Part shown: positions 54,051 through 64,000 of the stretch, piece by piece
Numbering within the stretch: position 1 is the first letter of the stretch
How the letters are laid out: each line of letters opens with the position of its first letter
Source: Rhabdonatronobacter sediminivivens
GTDB taxonomy: Bacteria > Pseudomonadota > Alphaproteobacteria > Rhodobacterales > Rhodobacteraceae
Assembly: GCF_013415485.1 (NCBI RefSeq)
Contig: NZ_JACBXS010000016.1
Coordinates: forward strand, 25,957 to 89,956
Direction: 5' to 3'
Length of the DNA: 64,000 nt
The notes under the pieces: generated by a model
What the model saw: only the letters and a program-made list of their open reading frames with translations
Databases searched by the model: none
Told to the model about the DNA's origin: nothing
Made by a program: the position numbers and the translations under genes

Positions 54051-55583
54051 ATGAAAGACATTCTTCAGGAACTGGAATCACGCCGTGCGCAGGCGCGGGC
54101 CGGCGGCGGTGCGCGGCGGGTTGATGCCCAGCACGCCAAAGGCAAGCTGACCGCGCGTGAGCGGATCGAGTTGCTGCTCGATGAAGGCAGCTTCGAGGAA
54201 TTCGACATGTTCGTGGCCCATCGCTGCACCGATTTCGGCATGGAGAAGGACCGCCCCTATGGCGACGGGGTCATCACCGGCTGGGGCACGATCAATGGGC
54301 GCATGGTCTATGTCTTCAGCCAGGATTTCACTGTATTCGGAGGGTCGCTGTCGGAAACCCACGCCCAGAAGATCTGCAAGATCATGGACATGGCCATCCA
54401 GAACGGTGCCCCGGTGATCGGGCTCAATGATTCCGGCGGCGCGCGCATCCAGGAGGGGGTGGCCAGCCTTGCGGGCTATGCCGATGTGTTCCAGCGCAAC
54501 ATCATGGCCAGCGGGGTGATCCCGCAGATCAGCGTGATCATGGGGCCCTGTGCCGGGGGCGCGGTCTATTCTCCCGCCATGACCGATTTCATCTTCATGG
54601 TGAAGGACAGCAGCTACATGTTCGTCACCGGCCCCGATGTGGTCAAGACCGTCACCAACGAGGTGGTCACCGCCGAGGAACTGGGCGGCGCCATCACCCA
54701 TACGCGCAAATCCAGCGTTGCCGATGCGGCCTTTGAAAACGATGTGGAGGCGCTGATCGAGGTGCGCCGCATGGTGGACCTGCTGCCGCTGAATAACCGC
54801 GATGGCGTGCCCAAACGCCCGTTCTTCGACGATCCCGCCCGGCTGGAGCCCAGCCTGGACACGCTGATCCCGGACAACCCCAACACGCCCTACGACATGA
54901 AGGAGTTGATCCACAAGGTCGCGGATGAGGGCGATTTCTACGAGATCCAGGCCGAATTCGCCAAGAACATCATCACCGGCTTTGTCCGGCTGGAGGGACG
55001 CACCGTCGGCGTGGTGGCCAACCAGCCCATGGTTCTGGCGGGGTGTCTGGATATCGACAGTTCGCGCAAGGCGGCGCGCTTCGTGCGCTTCTGCGATGCC
55101 TTTGAAATTCCGATCCTGACCTTTGTGGATGTGCCCGGTTTCCTGCCCGGCACCGGGCAGGAATATGGCGGAGTCATCAAGCACGGCGCCAAGCTGCTCT
55201 TTGCCTATGGCGAGGCGACTGTGCCCAAGGTCACCGTCATCACCCGCAAGGCCTATGGCGGGGCGTATGATGTTATGGCCTCGAAGCACCTGCGCGGGGA
55301 TTTCAACTATGCCTGGCCCACCGCCGAGATCGCGGTGATGGGCGCCAAAGGGGCGGTGGAGATCCTCTACCGGTCCGAACTGGGTGAGCCCGAAAAGATC
55401 GCGGCACGCACGAAGGATTACGAAGACCGCTTCGCCAATCCCTTCGTGGCCGCCGAAAAGGGGTTCATCGACGAGGTCATCATGCCCCAGTCCACCCGCA
55501 AGCGGGTGTGCCGTGCCTTTGCAAGCCTGCGCAACAAGAAGCTGACCAATCCGTGGAAAAAGCACGACAATATCCCCCTGTGA
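54051..55583 (+). CDS. pccB: Propionyl-CoA carboxylase, beta (carboxyltransferase) subunit
   Basis: Transfers carboxyl from biotin to propionyl-CoA, giving methylmalonyl-CoA. It has 510 residues. The start ATG 54051 ([20 protein letters not shown]) follows GGGAGG. The acyl-CoA/carboxybiotin oxyanion loops are seen in [20 protein letters not shown] (near 165-184) and in [20 protein letters not shown] (near 400). [20 protein letters not shown] is diagnostic. First gene of the propionyl-CoA locus; its stop overlaps the next gene (GTGA). Confidence 0.98.
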   Translation: MKDILQELESRRAQARAGGGARRVDAQHAKGKLTARERIELLLDEGSFEEFDMFVAHRCTDFGMEKDRPYGDGVITGWGTINGRMVYVFSQDFTVFGGSLSETHAQKICKIMDMAIQNGAPVIGLNDSGGARIQEGVASLAGYADVFQRNIMASGVIPQISVIMGPCAGGAVYSPAMTDFIFMVKDSSYMFVTGPDVVKTVTNEVVTAEELGGAITHTRKSSVADAAFENDVEALIEVRRMVDLLPLNNRDGVPKRPFFDDPARLEPSLDTLIPDNPNTPYDMKELIHKVADEGDFYEIQAEFAKNIITGFVRLEGRTVGVVANQPMVLAGCLDIDSSRKAARFVRFCDAFEIPILTFVDVPGFLPGTGQEYGGVIKHGAKLLFAYGEATVPKVTVITRKAYGGAYDVMASKHLRGDFNYAWPTAEIAVMGAKGAVEILYRSELGEPEKIAARTKDYEDRFANPFVAAEKGFIDEVIMPQSTRKRVCRAFASLRNKKLTNPWKKHDNIPL

Positions 55584-56008
55584 CGCCGCCGGGTCACCCG
55601 GATGCGCGCGCCTTTGCCGCCGACCGCCTGCTGGAAAGCGAGCGGCTGGCGCTGGCTGCCGCCGGGGCGCCGCTGGCGTTGTTGCTGACGCAGATCGGCA
55701 CCATCGCAGGGGCAGGGGAGGTGGTGCGGGTTCTGGCGACCGTGTCCATATTGAGCTTCGTCTATTGCTGCATCTGGCAGGTGTATATCGTGAACTACGC
55801 AACCTATTGGCTGGCCGCAGCGCGGATGGAGGGGGACAGCCCGACGCTTGTCGGACGCGGGCTGATCAGCGCGTTCCGCTTGCGCGAGGCCCACACCGAG
55901 GAGGGGTTGATCCGACTGATCCGGCTGTCGCGCTGGCATTATTCGCTGGCCTACTGGGCCGGTGGGGTCAGCGGACTGGGGGCGGCGTTGATGGTGGTGT
56001 GGTCATGA
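55580..56008 (+). CDS. Small membrane protein coupled to pccB
   Basis: 142 residues from a GTG start at 55580 that overlaps the pccB stop, so translation is coupled. Hydrophobic helices at about 25-45, 52-75 ([20 protein letters not shown]) and 120-140 ([20 protein letters not shown]); the region between carries charged residues. No family is recognised. It overlaps the next gene by four bases. A role in propionyl-CoA metabolism is inferred only from position. Confidence 0.78.
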   Translation: MTPPGHPDARAFAADRLLESERLALAAAGAPLALLLTQIGTIAGAGEVVRVLATVSILSFVYCCIWQVYIVNYATYWLAAARMEGDSPTLVGRGLISAFRLREAHTEEGLIRLIRLSRWHYSLAYWAGGVSGLGAALMVVWS

Positions 56009-56406
56009 GTCGGCGAATGGGTCTGCTGCTGGCGGGCGTGCTGTGCGCCGCTGCGCTGTCCGGGGGCGCGCTGGCCGGGTCGGTGACGCTGCCCTCAGGG
56101 CAGGAGGCCCGGCTGCATGACAGTTTCTGGGAGGAAGACAGCGGCACCCTGCGGTTGCGCTTTGTCGTCCCGGCGGTGGGCGATGACGCCTATGCCCGGG
56201 ACCATGATGCGGTCTTTGCTGATATGGAATCACTCTGCGCCGGGCCGGGGCTGGCGATGATCGAAGACGACGGCAACGCCTGGGATGGGGTGACCGTCAC
56301 CATGATGGCCATGGCCGTCGAATTCGGGCACACCGCCCCGGATGTGGTGCAGTTCTTCGAGGCGTTCCTGGTCCAGGATGGCAACTGCATATGGGATGAG
56401 TTCTGA
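56005..56406 (+). CDS. Secreted protein, probably DUF6497 family
   Basis: 133 residues. The signal peptide (about 1-24, LLLAGVLCAAALSGGALAG) predicts a periplasmic product. The mature domain has LPSGQEARLHDSFWEE, LRLRFVVPAVG, a Cys in MESLCAGPG and a final DVVQFFEAFLVQDGNCIWDE; the two Cys could form a disulfide. This layout resembles the uncharacterised DUF6497 proteins of Rhodobacterales. The ATG overlaps the upstream stop by four bases. Confidence 0.78.
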   Translation: MSRRMGLLLAGVLCAAALSGGALAGSVTLPSGQEARLHDSFWEEDSGTLRLRFVVPAVGDDAYARDHDAVFADMESLCAGPGLAMIEDDGNAWDGVTVTMMAMAVEFGHTAPDVVQFFEAFLVQDGNCIWDEF

Positions 56407-56620
56407 TGGCTACTCAGCATCTTGTGGTCTGTCGCGCCGTTGCCGGGGCAGTTGGTGCAGCTACGCCACATGGGCGTGGCTACGCAGGAATGCAGTGGAT
56501 CACGGGTTCGAAATCGCGTATCTTGCCACCTGATGCCATGACCGGCATCGGTCAATATCGCAAACTCCGGGCGGCGCGAAAAACGATCGTCCGGACGGAA
56601 CATGAGAGCAGGAGACTCGT

Positions 56621-56752
56621 ATGTCCAAGGTTACCGTCGCAGCAGCCCTTCTTGCAACCGTCGTGCTGGGCGCCTGCGCCAAGCATCGCGCTCCGGTTGT
56701 TGAACCCCAGCCCGAGCCGATCTACGTCGAGCCGGTCTCGATCAAGGGCTGA
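56621..56752 (+). CDS. 43-residue lipoprotein
   Basis: Short gene with AGGAG 7 bases before ATG 56621. The product MSKVTVAAALLATVVLGACA begins with a classical lipoprotein signal (lipobox LGAC, Cys 19). The mature part has only about 25 residues and is Pro/Glu/Val-rich (PVVEPQPEPIYVEPVSIKG). Probably an inner- or outer-membrane lipoprotein of unknown role. A GC-rich hairpin (56765-56791) follows it. Confidence 0.75.
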   Translation: MSKVTVAAALLATVVLGACAKHRAPVVEPQPEPIYVEPVSIKG

Positions 56753-56764
56753 TCTGGAATTCCC

Positions 56765-56791
56765 GGCGTGGGGGCGCACTGCCCCCGCGCC
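56765..56791 (+). terminator. GC hairpin after the 43-residue lipoprotein gene
   Basis: An 11-bp stem with one T-G pair (GGCGTGGGGGC at 56765-56775 with 56781-56791) and a 5-nt loop, 12 bases after the stop. There is no T-run, so it is a weak or Rho-assisted terminator, or an mRNA-stabilising end. Confidence 0.4.
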
Positions 56792-56824
56792 GACCTTGCC
56801 GCAGCCATGCAGGGGGGGCGCCCC

Positions 56825-57187
56825 ATGCTGAAGCATCGCGGCTTTCCCGGGCGCTTGCCCGGCACCGATTTTCAATTCGTCATTCGCCGCGCCAACAAGA
56901 AGGGTGCCAGCCCGCTGATCGCGCGCGAACGCTACGCCGACCGGCGACCGGCTGACCGCCGCGCCGACGCGTTTTTCCTGGCCTCCCTCATCGAACATTT
57001 CGGCGAAGAACCGTTCGAGCGCGGCAACCTGGACGCGGGCCGCTTGTCCTGGCTGTTCGGGCGCGAGGTTGTCAGCGCCGAACCTGACGATTTTGATCCC
57101 GAAAGCTATGAGGCCCTGTTGCGCGTGGACCTCAAGCGCGCCCGCGCCAGCTTCCCCGAGATATTCGGCGATGGGGGTGGCGCATGA
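56825..57187 (+). CDS. Uncharacterised conserved-looking protein
   Basis: 120 residues from ATG 56825 (MLKHRGFPGRLPGTDFQFVI); an ATG at 56807 would add six residues. It is basic at the N-terminus (RRANKKGASPLIARERYADR) and acidic towards the C-terminus (EPDDFDPESYEALLRVDLK), with the central helix AFFLASLIEHFGEEPFERG. Soluble, no signal. I do not recognise the family. It sits in the pccB-pccA interval. Confidence 0.7.
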   Translation: MLKHRGFPGRLPGTDFQFVIRRANKKGASPLIARERYADRRPADRRADAFFLASLIEHFGEEPFERGNLDAGRLSWLFGREVVSAEPDDFDPESYEALLRVDLKRARASFPEIFGDGGGA

Positions 57188-57305
57188 GCGGGCCCGATCG
57201 GCAAGGCACCGCCCATGGCGCCCGGCCCGGGGCGGCATCAGGCTGCACAACTGCTGCGTGTGCCCTATCCTCTGTCCGCAAGGCAACAGCAGGAGACAGG
57301 CATCC

Positions 57306-57512
57306 ATGCGGATCAAGGCTGCAACCATCGGCGCGTTCTGCGCCATCATTCTGGCGGGCTGTGGACAGTCGGTCGGCGAACAGGCGCTCTTCGGGGGCGC
57401 GGCGGGCGCTGTCACCGGCGCGGTCGTGGGCGGTGACCCGCTGGTCGGCGCCGTTGTCGGCGCGGGCGGCAATGTCGCGTTTTGCCAGCTTTATCCGGCC
57501 GAGTGTCGCTGA
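57306..57512 (+). CDS. Small glycine-zipper lipoprotein
   Basis: 68 residues. AGGAG lies about 11 bases before ATG 57306. The signal MRIKAATIGAFCAIILAGCG has lipobox LAGC (Cys 19). The mature protein is Gly/Ala/Val-rich (GGAAGAVTGAVVGGDPLVGA), a glycine-zipper pattern seen in outer-membrane lipoproteins such as SlyB or osmotically inducible proteins, and ends CQLYPAECR with two Cys. An intrinsic terminator follows 38 bases after the stop. Confidence 0.85.
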   Translation: MRIKAATIGAFCAIILAGCGQSVGEQALFGGAAGAVTGAVVGGDPLVGAVVGAGGNVAFCQLYPAECR

Positions 57513-57549
57513 CACCCTGACCACCGGGTCAGGTATCGGGCCGGAATTC

Positions 57550-57584
57550 GGGGCGGCGGGCAGCAATGCCCGGCCGCCCCTTTT
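57550..57584 (+). terminator. Intrinsic terminator before pccA
   Basis: A 13-bp stem with one bulged G (arms 57550-57562 and 57567-57580, loop GCAA) followed directly by TTTT. It ends the transcript of the glycine-zipper lipoprotein gene, so pccA, 76 bases downstream, needs its own promoter. Confidence 0.85.
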
Positions 57585-57630
57585 GCATCGCCGCTGCGGG
57601 TCCGCCCCGGGCGCCGTGCGAACCCATCTC

Positions 57631-57638
57631 TTTGCAAC
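57631..57638. promoter_or_regulatory. Near-perfect TTTGCAAA-type box upstream of pccA
   Basis: TTTGCAAC matches seven of eight bases of the boxes before pccB and lies 22 bases before the pccA ATG, in the only room left for a pccA promoter after the terminator at 57550-57584. It suggests the same regulator acts on pccB and pccA; a single 8-base near-match is weak evidence on its own. Confidence 0.35.
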
Positions 57639-57659
57639 CTTTCGGGAGTGCCGCATCGC

Positions 57660-59657
57660 ATGTTCTCCAAGATCCTGATCGCCAACCGGGGCGAGATCGC
57701 CTGCCGGGTCATCAAGACCGCCCGCAAGATGGGTATCAAGACCGTCGCCGTCTATTCCGACGCCGACCGCAACGCCCTGCATGTGGAAATGGCGGATGAG
57801 GCCGTCCATATCGGTCCGCCCCCGGCGAACCAGTCCTATATCGTAATCGACAAGATCATGGAGGCCATCCGCCAGACCGGGGCCGAAGCCGTGCACCCCG
57901 GCTACGGGTTTCTGTCGGAAAACAAGGCCTTCGCCGAGGCGCTGGCGGCAGAAGGCGTGGCCTTCATCGGCCCGCCCGTGCGCGCGATCGAGGCGATGGG
58001 CGACAAGATCACCTCGAAGAAACTGGCGCAGGAAGCGGGCGTCAGCACGGTCCCCGGCTACATGGGCCTGATCGCCGATGCCGATGAGGCTGTGAAGATC
58101 AGCAATGACATCGGCTATCCGGTGATGATCAAGGCCAGCGCCGGGGGCGGGGGCAAGGGGATGCGCATCGCCTGGAATGACGCCGAGGCGCGCGAGGGGT
58201 TCCAGTCCTCGAAGAACGAGGCCGCGTCCAGTTTCGGCGATGACCGGATTTTCATCGAGAAATTCGTGACCCAGCCGCGCCATATCGAAATTCAGGTGCT
58301 GGCCGACAGCCATGGCAACACCGTCTATCTGCATGAGCGCGAATGTTCGATCCAGCGGCGGAACCAGAAGGTGATCGAGGAAGCGCCCTCGCCGTTTCTG
58401 GATGAAGCCACACGCAAGGCAATGGGCGAGCAGGCCTGCGCGCTGGCCGCCTCCGTGGGCTATACCAGCGCCGGCACGGTGGAATTCATCGTCGATGGCG
58501 CGCGGAATTTCTACTTCCTGGAGATGAACACCCGGTTGCAGGTGGAACACCCGGTCACGGAACTGATCACCGGCGTCGATCTGGTGGAACAGATGATCCG
58601 GGTGGCCGCGGGCGAGGCGCTGCCCTTTGCCCAAGGCGACCTGAAGATCAACGGCTGGGCCATCGAAAGCCGCCTCTATGCCGAGGATCCGTATCGCAAC
58701 TTCCTGCCCTCCATCGGGCGGTTGAGCCGCTACCGCCCGCCCGCCGAGGTGGTGGAGCCCGCCCGCGCCATCCGCAACGACACCGGCGTGTTCGAGGGCG
58801 GCGAGATCTCCATGTATTATGACCCGATGATCGCCAAGCTCTGCACCTGGGCGCCCTCGCGCGATGCCGCCATCCAGGAAATGCGCCTGGCGCTGGATGA
58901 GTTCGAGCTGGAGGGGATCGGCCACAACCTGCCGTTCCTTTCGGCGGTGATGGATCATCCGCGCTTTGCCTCGGGCAATATCACAACCGCCTTCATCGCC
59001 GAGGAATACCCCGAAGGCTTTGAAGGCGCGGAACTGCCCGAGGATCTGCTGCGCCGCGTCGCCGCCAGCGCCTGCGCAATGAACCGCGTGGCCGAGATCC
59101 GGCGCGCGCGCGTTTCCGGCCGCATGGACAACCACGAACGCGTGGTGGGCGCCGATTGGGTGATCCGCCTGCAGGGGCAGGAATACGCCGTCACCATCAA
59201 TGCCGACCGCGAAGGCGCGACGGTGCGGCTCAATGGGTCTGAATACCGCATCACCTCGGACTGGAAGCCGGGGCAACCGCTGGCGCGGCTGATGGTGGAT
59301 GGCGCGGCCCTGGTGATGAAGGTCGCGCGCATCCCCGGCGGCTACCGGCTGCGGCTGCGCGGGGCTGACCTGCGCGCGCAGGTGTTTTCCCCGCGCATGG
59401 CGGAACTGGCCGCGTTGATGCCGGAAAAACTGCCGCCCGATACCTCGAAGCTGCTGTTGTGCCCCATGCCGGGGCTGGTGGTCAGCCTGAACGTGGCCGA
59501 GGGCGACGAGGTGTTCGAGGGGCAGGCGCTCTGCACCGTTGAGGCGATGAAGATGGAGAACATCCTGCGCGCCGAACGCAAGGGGCGGGTGGCGAAGATC
59601 AACGCCGAAGCCGGCGCCTCGCTGGCCGTGGATGACGTGATCATGGAGTTCGAATGA
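57660..59657 (+). CDS. pccA: Propionyl-CoA carboxylase, alpha (biotin) subunit
   Basis: Carries biotin carboxylase and biotin carrier functions. It has 665 residues. The ATG at 57660 gives MFSKILIANRGEIACRVIKT; a GTG four codons upstream is less likely. Biotin carboxylase spans about 1-450, with ATP-grasp GYPVMIKASAGGGGKGMRIA and FYFLEMNTRLQVEHPVTE. The BT linker domain (about 500-585) joins PccB. The biotinyl domain at the C-terminus has EAMKMEN (biotinylated Lys near 630). All parts are intact. The stop overlaps the next gene by four bases. Confidence 0.98.
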   Translation: MFSKILIANRGEIACRVIKTARKMGIKTVAVYSDADRNALHVEMADEAVHIGPPPANQSYIVIDKIMEAIRQTGAEAVHPGYGFLSENKAFAEALAAEGVAFIGPPVRAIEAMGDKITSKKLAQEAGVSTVPGYMGLIADADEAVKISNDIGYPVMIKASAGGGGKGMRIAWNDAEAREGFQSSKNEAASSFGDDRIFIEKFVTQPRHIEIQVLADSHGNTVYLHERECSIQRRNQKVIEEAPSPFLDEATRKAMGEQACALAASVGYTSAGTVEFIVDGARNFYFLEMNTRLQVEHPVTELITGVDLVEQMIRVAAGEALPFAQGDLKINGWAIESRLYAEDPYRNFLPSIGRLSRYRPPAEVVEPARAIRNDTGVFEGGEISMYYDPMIAKLCTWAPSRDAAIQEMRLALDEFELEGIGHNLPFLSAVMDHPRFASGNITTAFIAEEYPEGFEGAELPEDLLRRVAASACAMNRVAEIRRARVSGRMDNHERVVGADWVIRLQGQEYAVTINADREGATVRLNGSEYRITSDWKPGQPLARLMVDGAALVMKVARIPGGYRLRLRGADLRAQVFSPRMAELAALMPEKLPPDTSKLLLCPMPGLVVSLNVAEGDEVFEGQALCTVEAMKMENILRAERKGRVAKINAEAGASLAVDDVIMEFE

Positions 59658-60661
59658 CCCAGCCGGGCGGGCTGACGCTGGTGACTGTGGCCCATGCGGG
59701 GGAGTTGCCCCTGCTGGTGCTGCAGGCGCGGTCGCTTGCCCGGAACATGCGCGGCAGCGATGTCAGCGCCATCCATGTCTATGTCAATGACCGCAACGAG
59801 GCCGAGGTCAGGAACCGTGTGCGCGCCATGGTGCCGGAATACGGCCCGCTGGCCGACCGGGTGCGCGTCATGGGCGCGGCCGAGGCCTTTGGCGCCGCAG
59901 CTTCGCCCGCCACCCCTCGCGGCTGGCTGTATCGCATGGTGGCGCGCTATCCGCGCCTGCAACTGATCAATCGCGGTGGCTGGAACGGCAACGATGGCTG
60001 GCGTGTGCAACAGGCGTTCAAGCTGGCCGCCGGGCGCAATGTGGACACGGCCATGACCGTGTTTCTGGATACCAAGAACATCCTTGTGCGCCCCGTTACC
60101 GCCGATGATTTCGTGACGCCCGATGGCCGCGCGCGCAGTTGGTTCCTGCCGCATGAGGGGCGCACCCCGCAATGGCTTGCCAACTCGCAGCAGGCGCTGG
60201 GCCTGCGGGCACGGCCCGGCGCGCAGGAGATTACCTGTTTCGTGACACCCTTTGCCATTGAAACCGCGCTCTTGCGTGAAATCCTGGCGCATCTGGAAGC
60301 CCGCAGGGGTCCGGTGCAGCATTTCTTTGCCTTCCGGCTGAACAACGCCACCGAATTCATGCTGATCAACGCCTATTGCAACGCGTTTCGGGGCGGGGTG
60401 CGCCAGGTCTTTGCGGATGGGCTGGTGCGGTCCTACACGGTCTGGGGCGACCCGGAGCTGCTGGAATCGGTCCTGGCCGAGGCGGTTGCGGAAGACGCCG
60501 CCTGCCTGGGCCTGCACCGCCAGGCGGTGCGGCGCATGGCCGCGCACCATCATGCCATTGTCACCCGGCTGCTGACCCGAAGCGGCATTGTTGCCAACGG
60601 GGCCGAGCTGGATCGCATCCTGGCCCCCATGCAGCCGCAGGTGACCAGCCATGCCGCCTGA
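59654..60661 (+). CDS. Uncharacterised protein, probably DUF6492 (glycosyltransferase-like)
   Basis: 335 residues, soluble. It begins LTLVTVAHAGELPLLVLQAR, followed by IHVYVNDRNEAEVRNRV and, near 165, AMTVFLDTKNILVRPVT, where the Asp-x-Lys/Asn pair may mimic the DxD metal site of GT-A folds. FMLINAYCNAFRGG follows near 255. This resembles DUF6492 proteins, often listed as possible glycosyltransferases. Its ATG overlaps the pccA stop (ATGA), so it is translated with pccA although its role there is unclear. Confidence 0.75.
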   Translation: MTQPGGLTLVTVAHAGELPLLVLQARSLARNMRGSDVSAIHVYVNDRNEAEVRNRVRAMVPEYGPLADRVRVMGAAEAFGAAASPATPRGWLYRMVARYPRLQLINRGGWNGNDGWRVQQAFKLAAGRNVDTAMTVFLDTKNILVRPVTADDFVTPDGRARSWFLPHEGRTPQWLANSQQALGLRARPGAQEITCFVTPFAIETALLREILAHLEARRGPVQHFFAFRLNNATEFMLINAYCNAFRGGVRQVFADGLVRSYTVWGDPELLESVLAEAVAEDAACLGLHRQAVRRMAAHHHAIVTRLLTRSGIVANGAELDRILAPMQPQVTSHAA

Positions 60662-60697
60662 TCCCGCCCACCCTCTGCGCCGAACGGAGCCCTGCCC

Positions 60698-61078
60698 ATG
60701 AAGACCCGCAGCCCCCTGCGCCTGTTCCTTGTCTATCTGGCCACATTCGCCGTTGCGCTGGTGGCGGCCTGGATCATTCTGCTGCAGTTGACCGGCGGCG
60801 TGCAGGACGGGCAATGGATCCTGCTGCTGCTGCCGCCGCTGGGCGGGATGGCGGTGTTCCACGGGCTGTTCCCTCTGATCAGCCGCATCCGTCTGGGGCT
60901 GGAGTTCCTGGCCGTGGGCGGCGCGCTGGTCTATGGGCTGGGCGCGCTGCTGGCCGGGGCGGTCTGGCTGGGGCTGCTCACACCCACGGCGGCAATCCTG
61001 TTCTGGCTGGTGGGGATATTCGGGCCGGGTTGGTGGATCCTGTCCGGCTGGGCCGAGCGGATCGGGTATTTCGAATGA
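60698..61078 (+). CDS. Small membrane protein downstream of the DUF6492-type gene
   Basis: 126 residues with about four transmembrane helices: LFLVYLATFAVALVAAWIIL, WILLLLPPLGGMAVFHGLF, FLAVGGALVYGLGALLAGA and LFWLVGIFGPGWWILSGW. No catalytic motif seen, no family recognised. It begins 36 bases after the upstream gene and is convergent with the DUF4174 gene. Confidence 0.8.
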   Translation: MKTRSPLRLFLVYLATFAVALVAAWIILLQLTGGVQDGQWILLLLPPLGGMAVFHGLFPLISRIRLGLEFLAVGGALVYGLGALLAGAVWLGLLTPTAAILFWLVGIFGPGWWILSGWAERIGYFE

Positions 61079-61160
61079 CCGGTCTTGCCCCGACTGCGGT
61101 TTCCGGCCAGGGGGCGCCGAGGGGCGCACCCCCCGCCGCGCCCCGTTTGTGCCTGTGCGC

Positions 61161-61697
61161 CTACCGTCCCGCCGGGCTGCGCTCCAGTATTTCCTGCCGG
61201 CGCAGCGGAAAGCGGTCGATCACGGCCATCAACTCGCGCCCGCTGCGCGGCGCGGGGCGGCGGGCCTTGACCTCGCCGTCCTTGTCGATGATGGCGACCA
61301 TGAAACCGCGCGCGCGCATCACCTGCCGCAGCGCGGTGTTGTCTTCTGGGTGGGCGTCAAAGATCACCACAACGTCGCGGTCAACAAATTCTTCGGCGCG
61401 GTCGCGCAATGATTCAAGCTGGCGTTCGAACGCCGGGTCATTGGGTGTGTCGGCCATGACAACCACGATCCGCCGGGTCCAGATGAACTCACGCACGTCG
61501 ATCTCGCGCGCGTCCAGGAACAGCAGCTCGCTGTCGGGATCGGGCAATTCCGTGGTGTCGGTTGTGGCGGCGTCGCTCATGGCCTCGGTCCCGGGGGCCA
61601 GATCCTCGGCCGTTGGCTCCGGCTCGGCCGGGGCATCGGTTGCCAGTGCCGCAAGCGGCACCAATGCTGCAAAAACAAAGATCAAGAACGGTTTCAT
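61161..61697 (-). CDS. DUF4174-domain secreted protein
   Basis: 178 residues. The signal peptide [20 protein letters not shown] is followed by an acidic, Pro/Thr-rich linker (about 22-55) and the DUF4174 domain: [39 protein letters not shown] and [20 protein letters not shown]. The fold is thioredoxin-like but no CxxC is present. Function unknown. It is divergent from methylmalonyl-CoA mutase (99-base gap). Confidence 0.88.
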   Translation of the reverse strand: MKPFLIFVFAALVPLAALATDAPAEPEPTAEDLAPGTEAMSDAATTDTTELPDPDSELLFLDAREIDVREFIWTRRIVVVMADTPNDPAFERQLESLRDRAEEFVDRDVVVIFDAHPEDNTALRQVMRARGFMVAIIDKDGEVKARRPAPRSGRELMAVIDRFPLRRQEILERSPAGR

Positions 61698-61796
61698 GCT
61701 GCCTCCTGCTTCTCCTCATATAGGGGCGTTCGGGAGAAAAACACCAGATACCGCGGCCAACATGTCACAGGCCGCGCCGCAACGAAGGAAAACGCC

Positions 61797-63929
<2,133 letters not shown>

Positions 63930-63958
63930 GAGTCCGATTCATAATGGTCTGAATGATT

Positions 63959-64000
63959 TCAGGTTCTTGCGATGAGGCGGGTGAGGCGACGGATGTGGGC
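63959..64000 (-). CDS. Partial minus-strand frame at window edge, possible transposase end
   Basis: The last 13 codons of a minus-strand frame are visible, ending AHIRRLTRLIART and stop at 63959-63961. The 30 bases between this stop and mcm read like a short terminal region (AGAGTCCGATTCATAATGG). A basic C-terminal tail next to such an end suggests an insertion-sequence transposase entering from the right, but too little is visible to decide. Confidence 0.3.
   Translation of the reverse strand, partial: AHIRRLTRLIART

Noticed and set aside
56500..56535. tRNA fragment around ACGGGTTCGAAATCGCG
   Set aside because: Only a T-loop-like string; no acceptor or anticodon arms pair around it.

Overview
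The window is a GC-rich chromosomal segment of an alphaproteobacterium, almost certainly a member of the Rhodobacterales (family Rhodobacteraceae). The evidence is gene order (rdgB-rph divergent from hrcA-grpE, beside hemW), an HvrA-like H-NS protein, a DUF1476 (F1-ATPase zeta) gene, an IalB-type protein, corrinoid-linked one-carbon genes and an embedded propionyl-CoA/methylmalonyl-CoA locus. The genus cannot be settled from this sequence. No CRISPR array, prophage, rRNA operon or complete insertion sequence is present. The last 70 bases may be the edge of a mobile element.

Layout. 0-6 kb: the 3' part of a proline iminopeptidase gene, then hemW-rdgB-rph on the minus strand divergent from hrcA-grpE, and holC. 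6.3-11.6 kb: a complete urease operon (ureD-A-B-C-orf-E-F-G), preceded at 11.9-17.3 kb by an M20 amidohydrolase and a divergent aldehyde dehydrogenase, hydroxyacid dehydrogenase, MFS transporter and Hpt-like set. 17.3-30 kb: mgtE, gltA, gltX, comEC, a DUF4236/TPR protein, tRNA-Gly(CCC), small membrane proteins, a dienelactone hydrolase, an M48 lipoprotein protease and icd. 30-37.4 kb: MarC, YihY, H-NS-like, ornithine cyclodeaminase-like, YaiI, S-formylglutathione hydrolase, an AEC transporter, a TetR regulator and guaA. 38-46 kb: parts of a corrinoid methyl-transfer route (non-pyrrolysine MttB homologue, zinc homocysteine methyltransferase, corrinoid protein) interleaved with adh, purS, purC, DUF1476 and an SPL-like radical SAM gene. 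46-53 kb: aminopeptidase P, two tandem cyclophilins, a Tat-exported 5'-nucleotidase, an FAD oxidoreductase and IalB. 53-64 kb: two candidate small RNAs, then pccB-(5 small genes)-pccA-(2 genes), a minus-strand DUF4174 gene and methylmalonyl-CoA mutase.

How the genes work together. pccB/pccA make methylmalonyl-CoA from propionyl-CoA and the mutase converts it to succinyl-CoA, which feeds the TCA cycle (gltA and icd are also here). TTTGCAAA boxes before pccB, and a near-copy before pccA downstream of a terminator, suggest shared control by a short-chain acyl-CoA regulator encoded elsewhere. Urease and the neighbouring amidohydrolase could release ammonia from ureido compounds. The MttB homologue, corrinoid protein and homocysteine methyltransferase could move methyl groups from a quaternary amine to homocysteine.

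The most unusual feature is a family of five oriented double hairpins (71-75 nt; at about 2.0, 11.8, 19.1, 40.9 and 51.0 kb). Each lies just downstream of a gene. The stem arms differ in sequence between copies but pair perfectly. The loop is nearly invariant: it is C-rich on the sense strand and carries four G-triplets with 1-nt spacers (a textbook G-quadruplex motif) on the template strand. One copy appears to be translated as the N-terminus of HemW.
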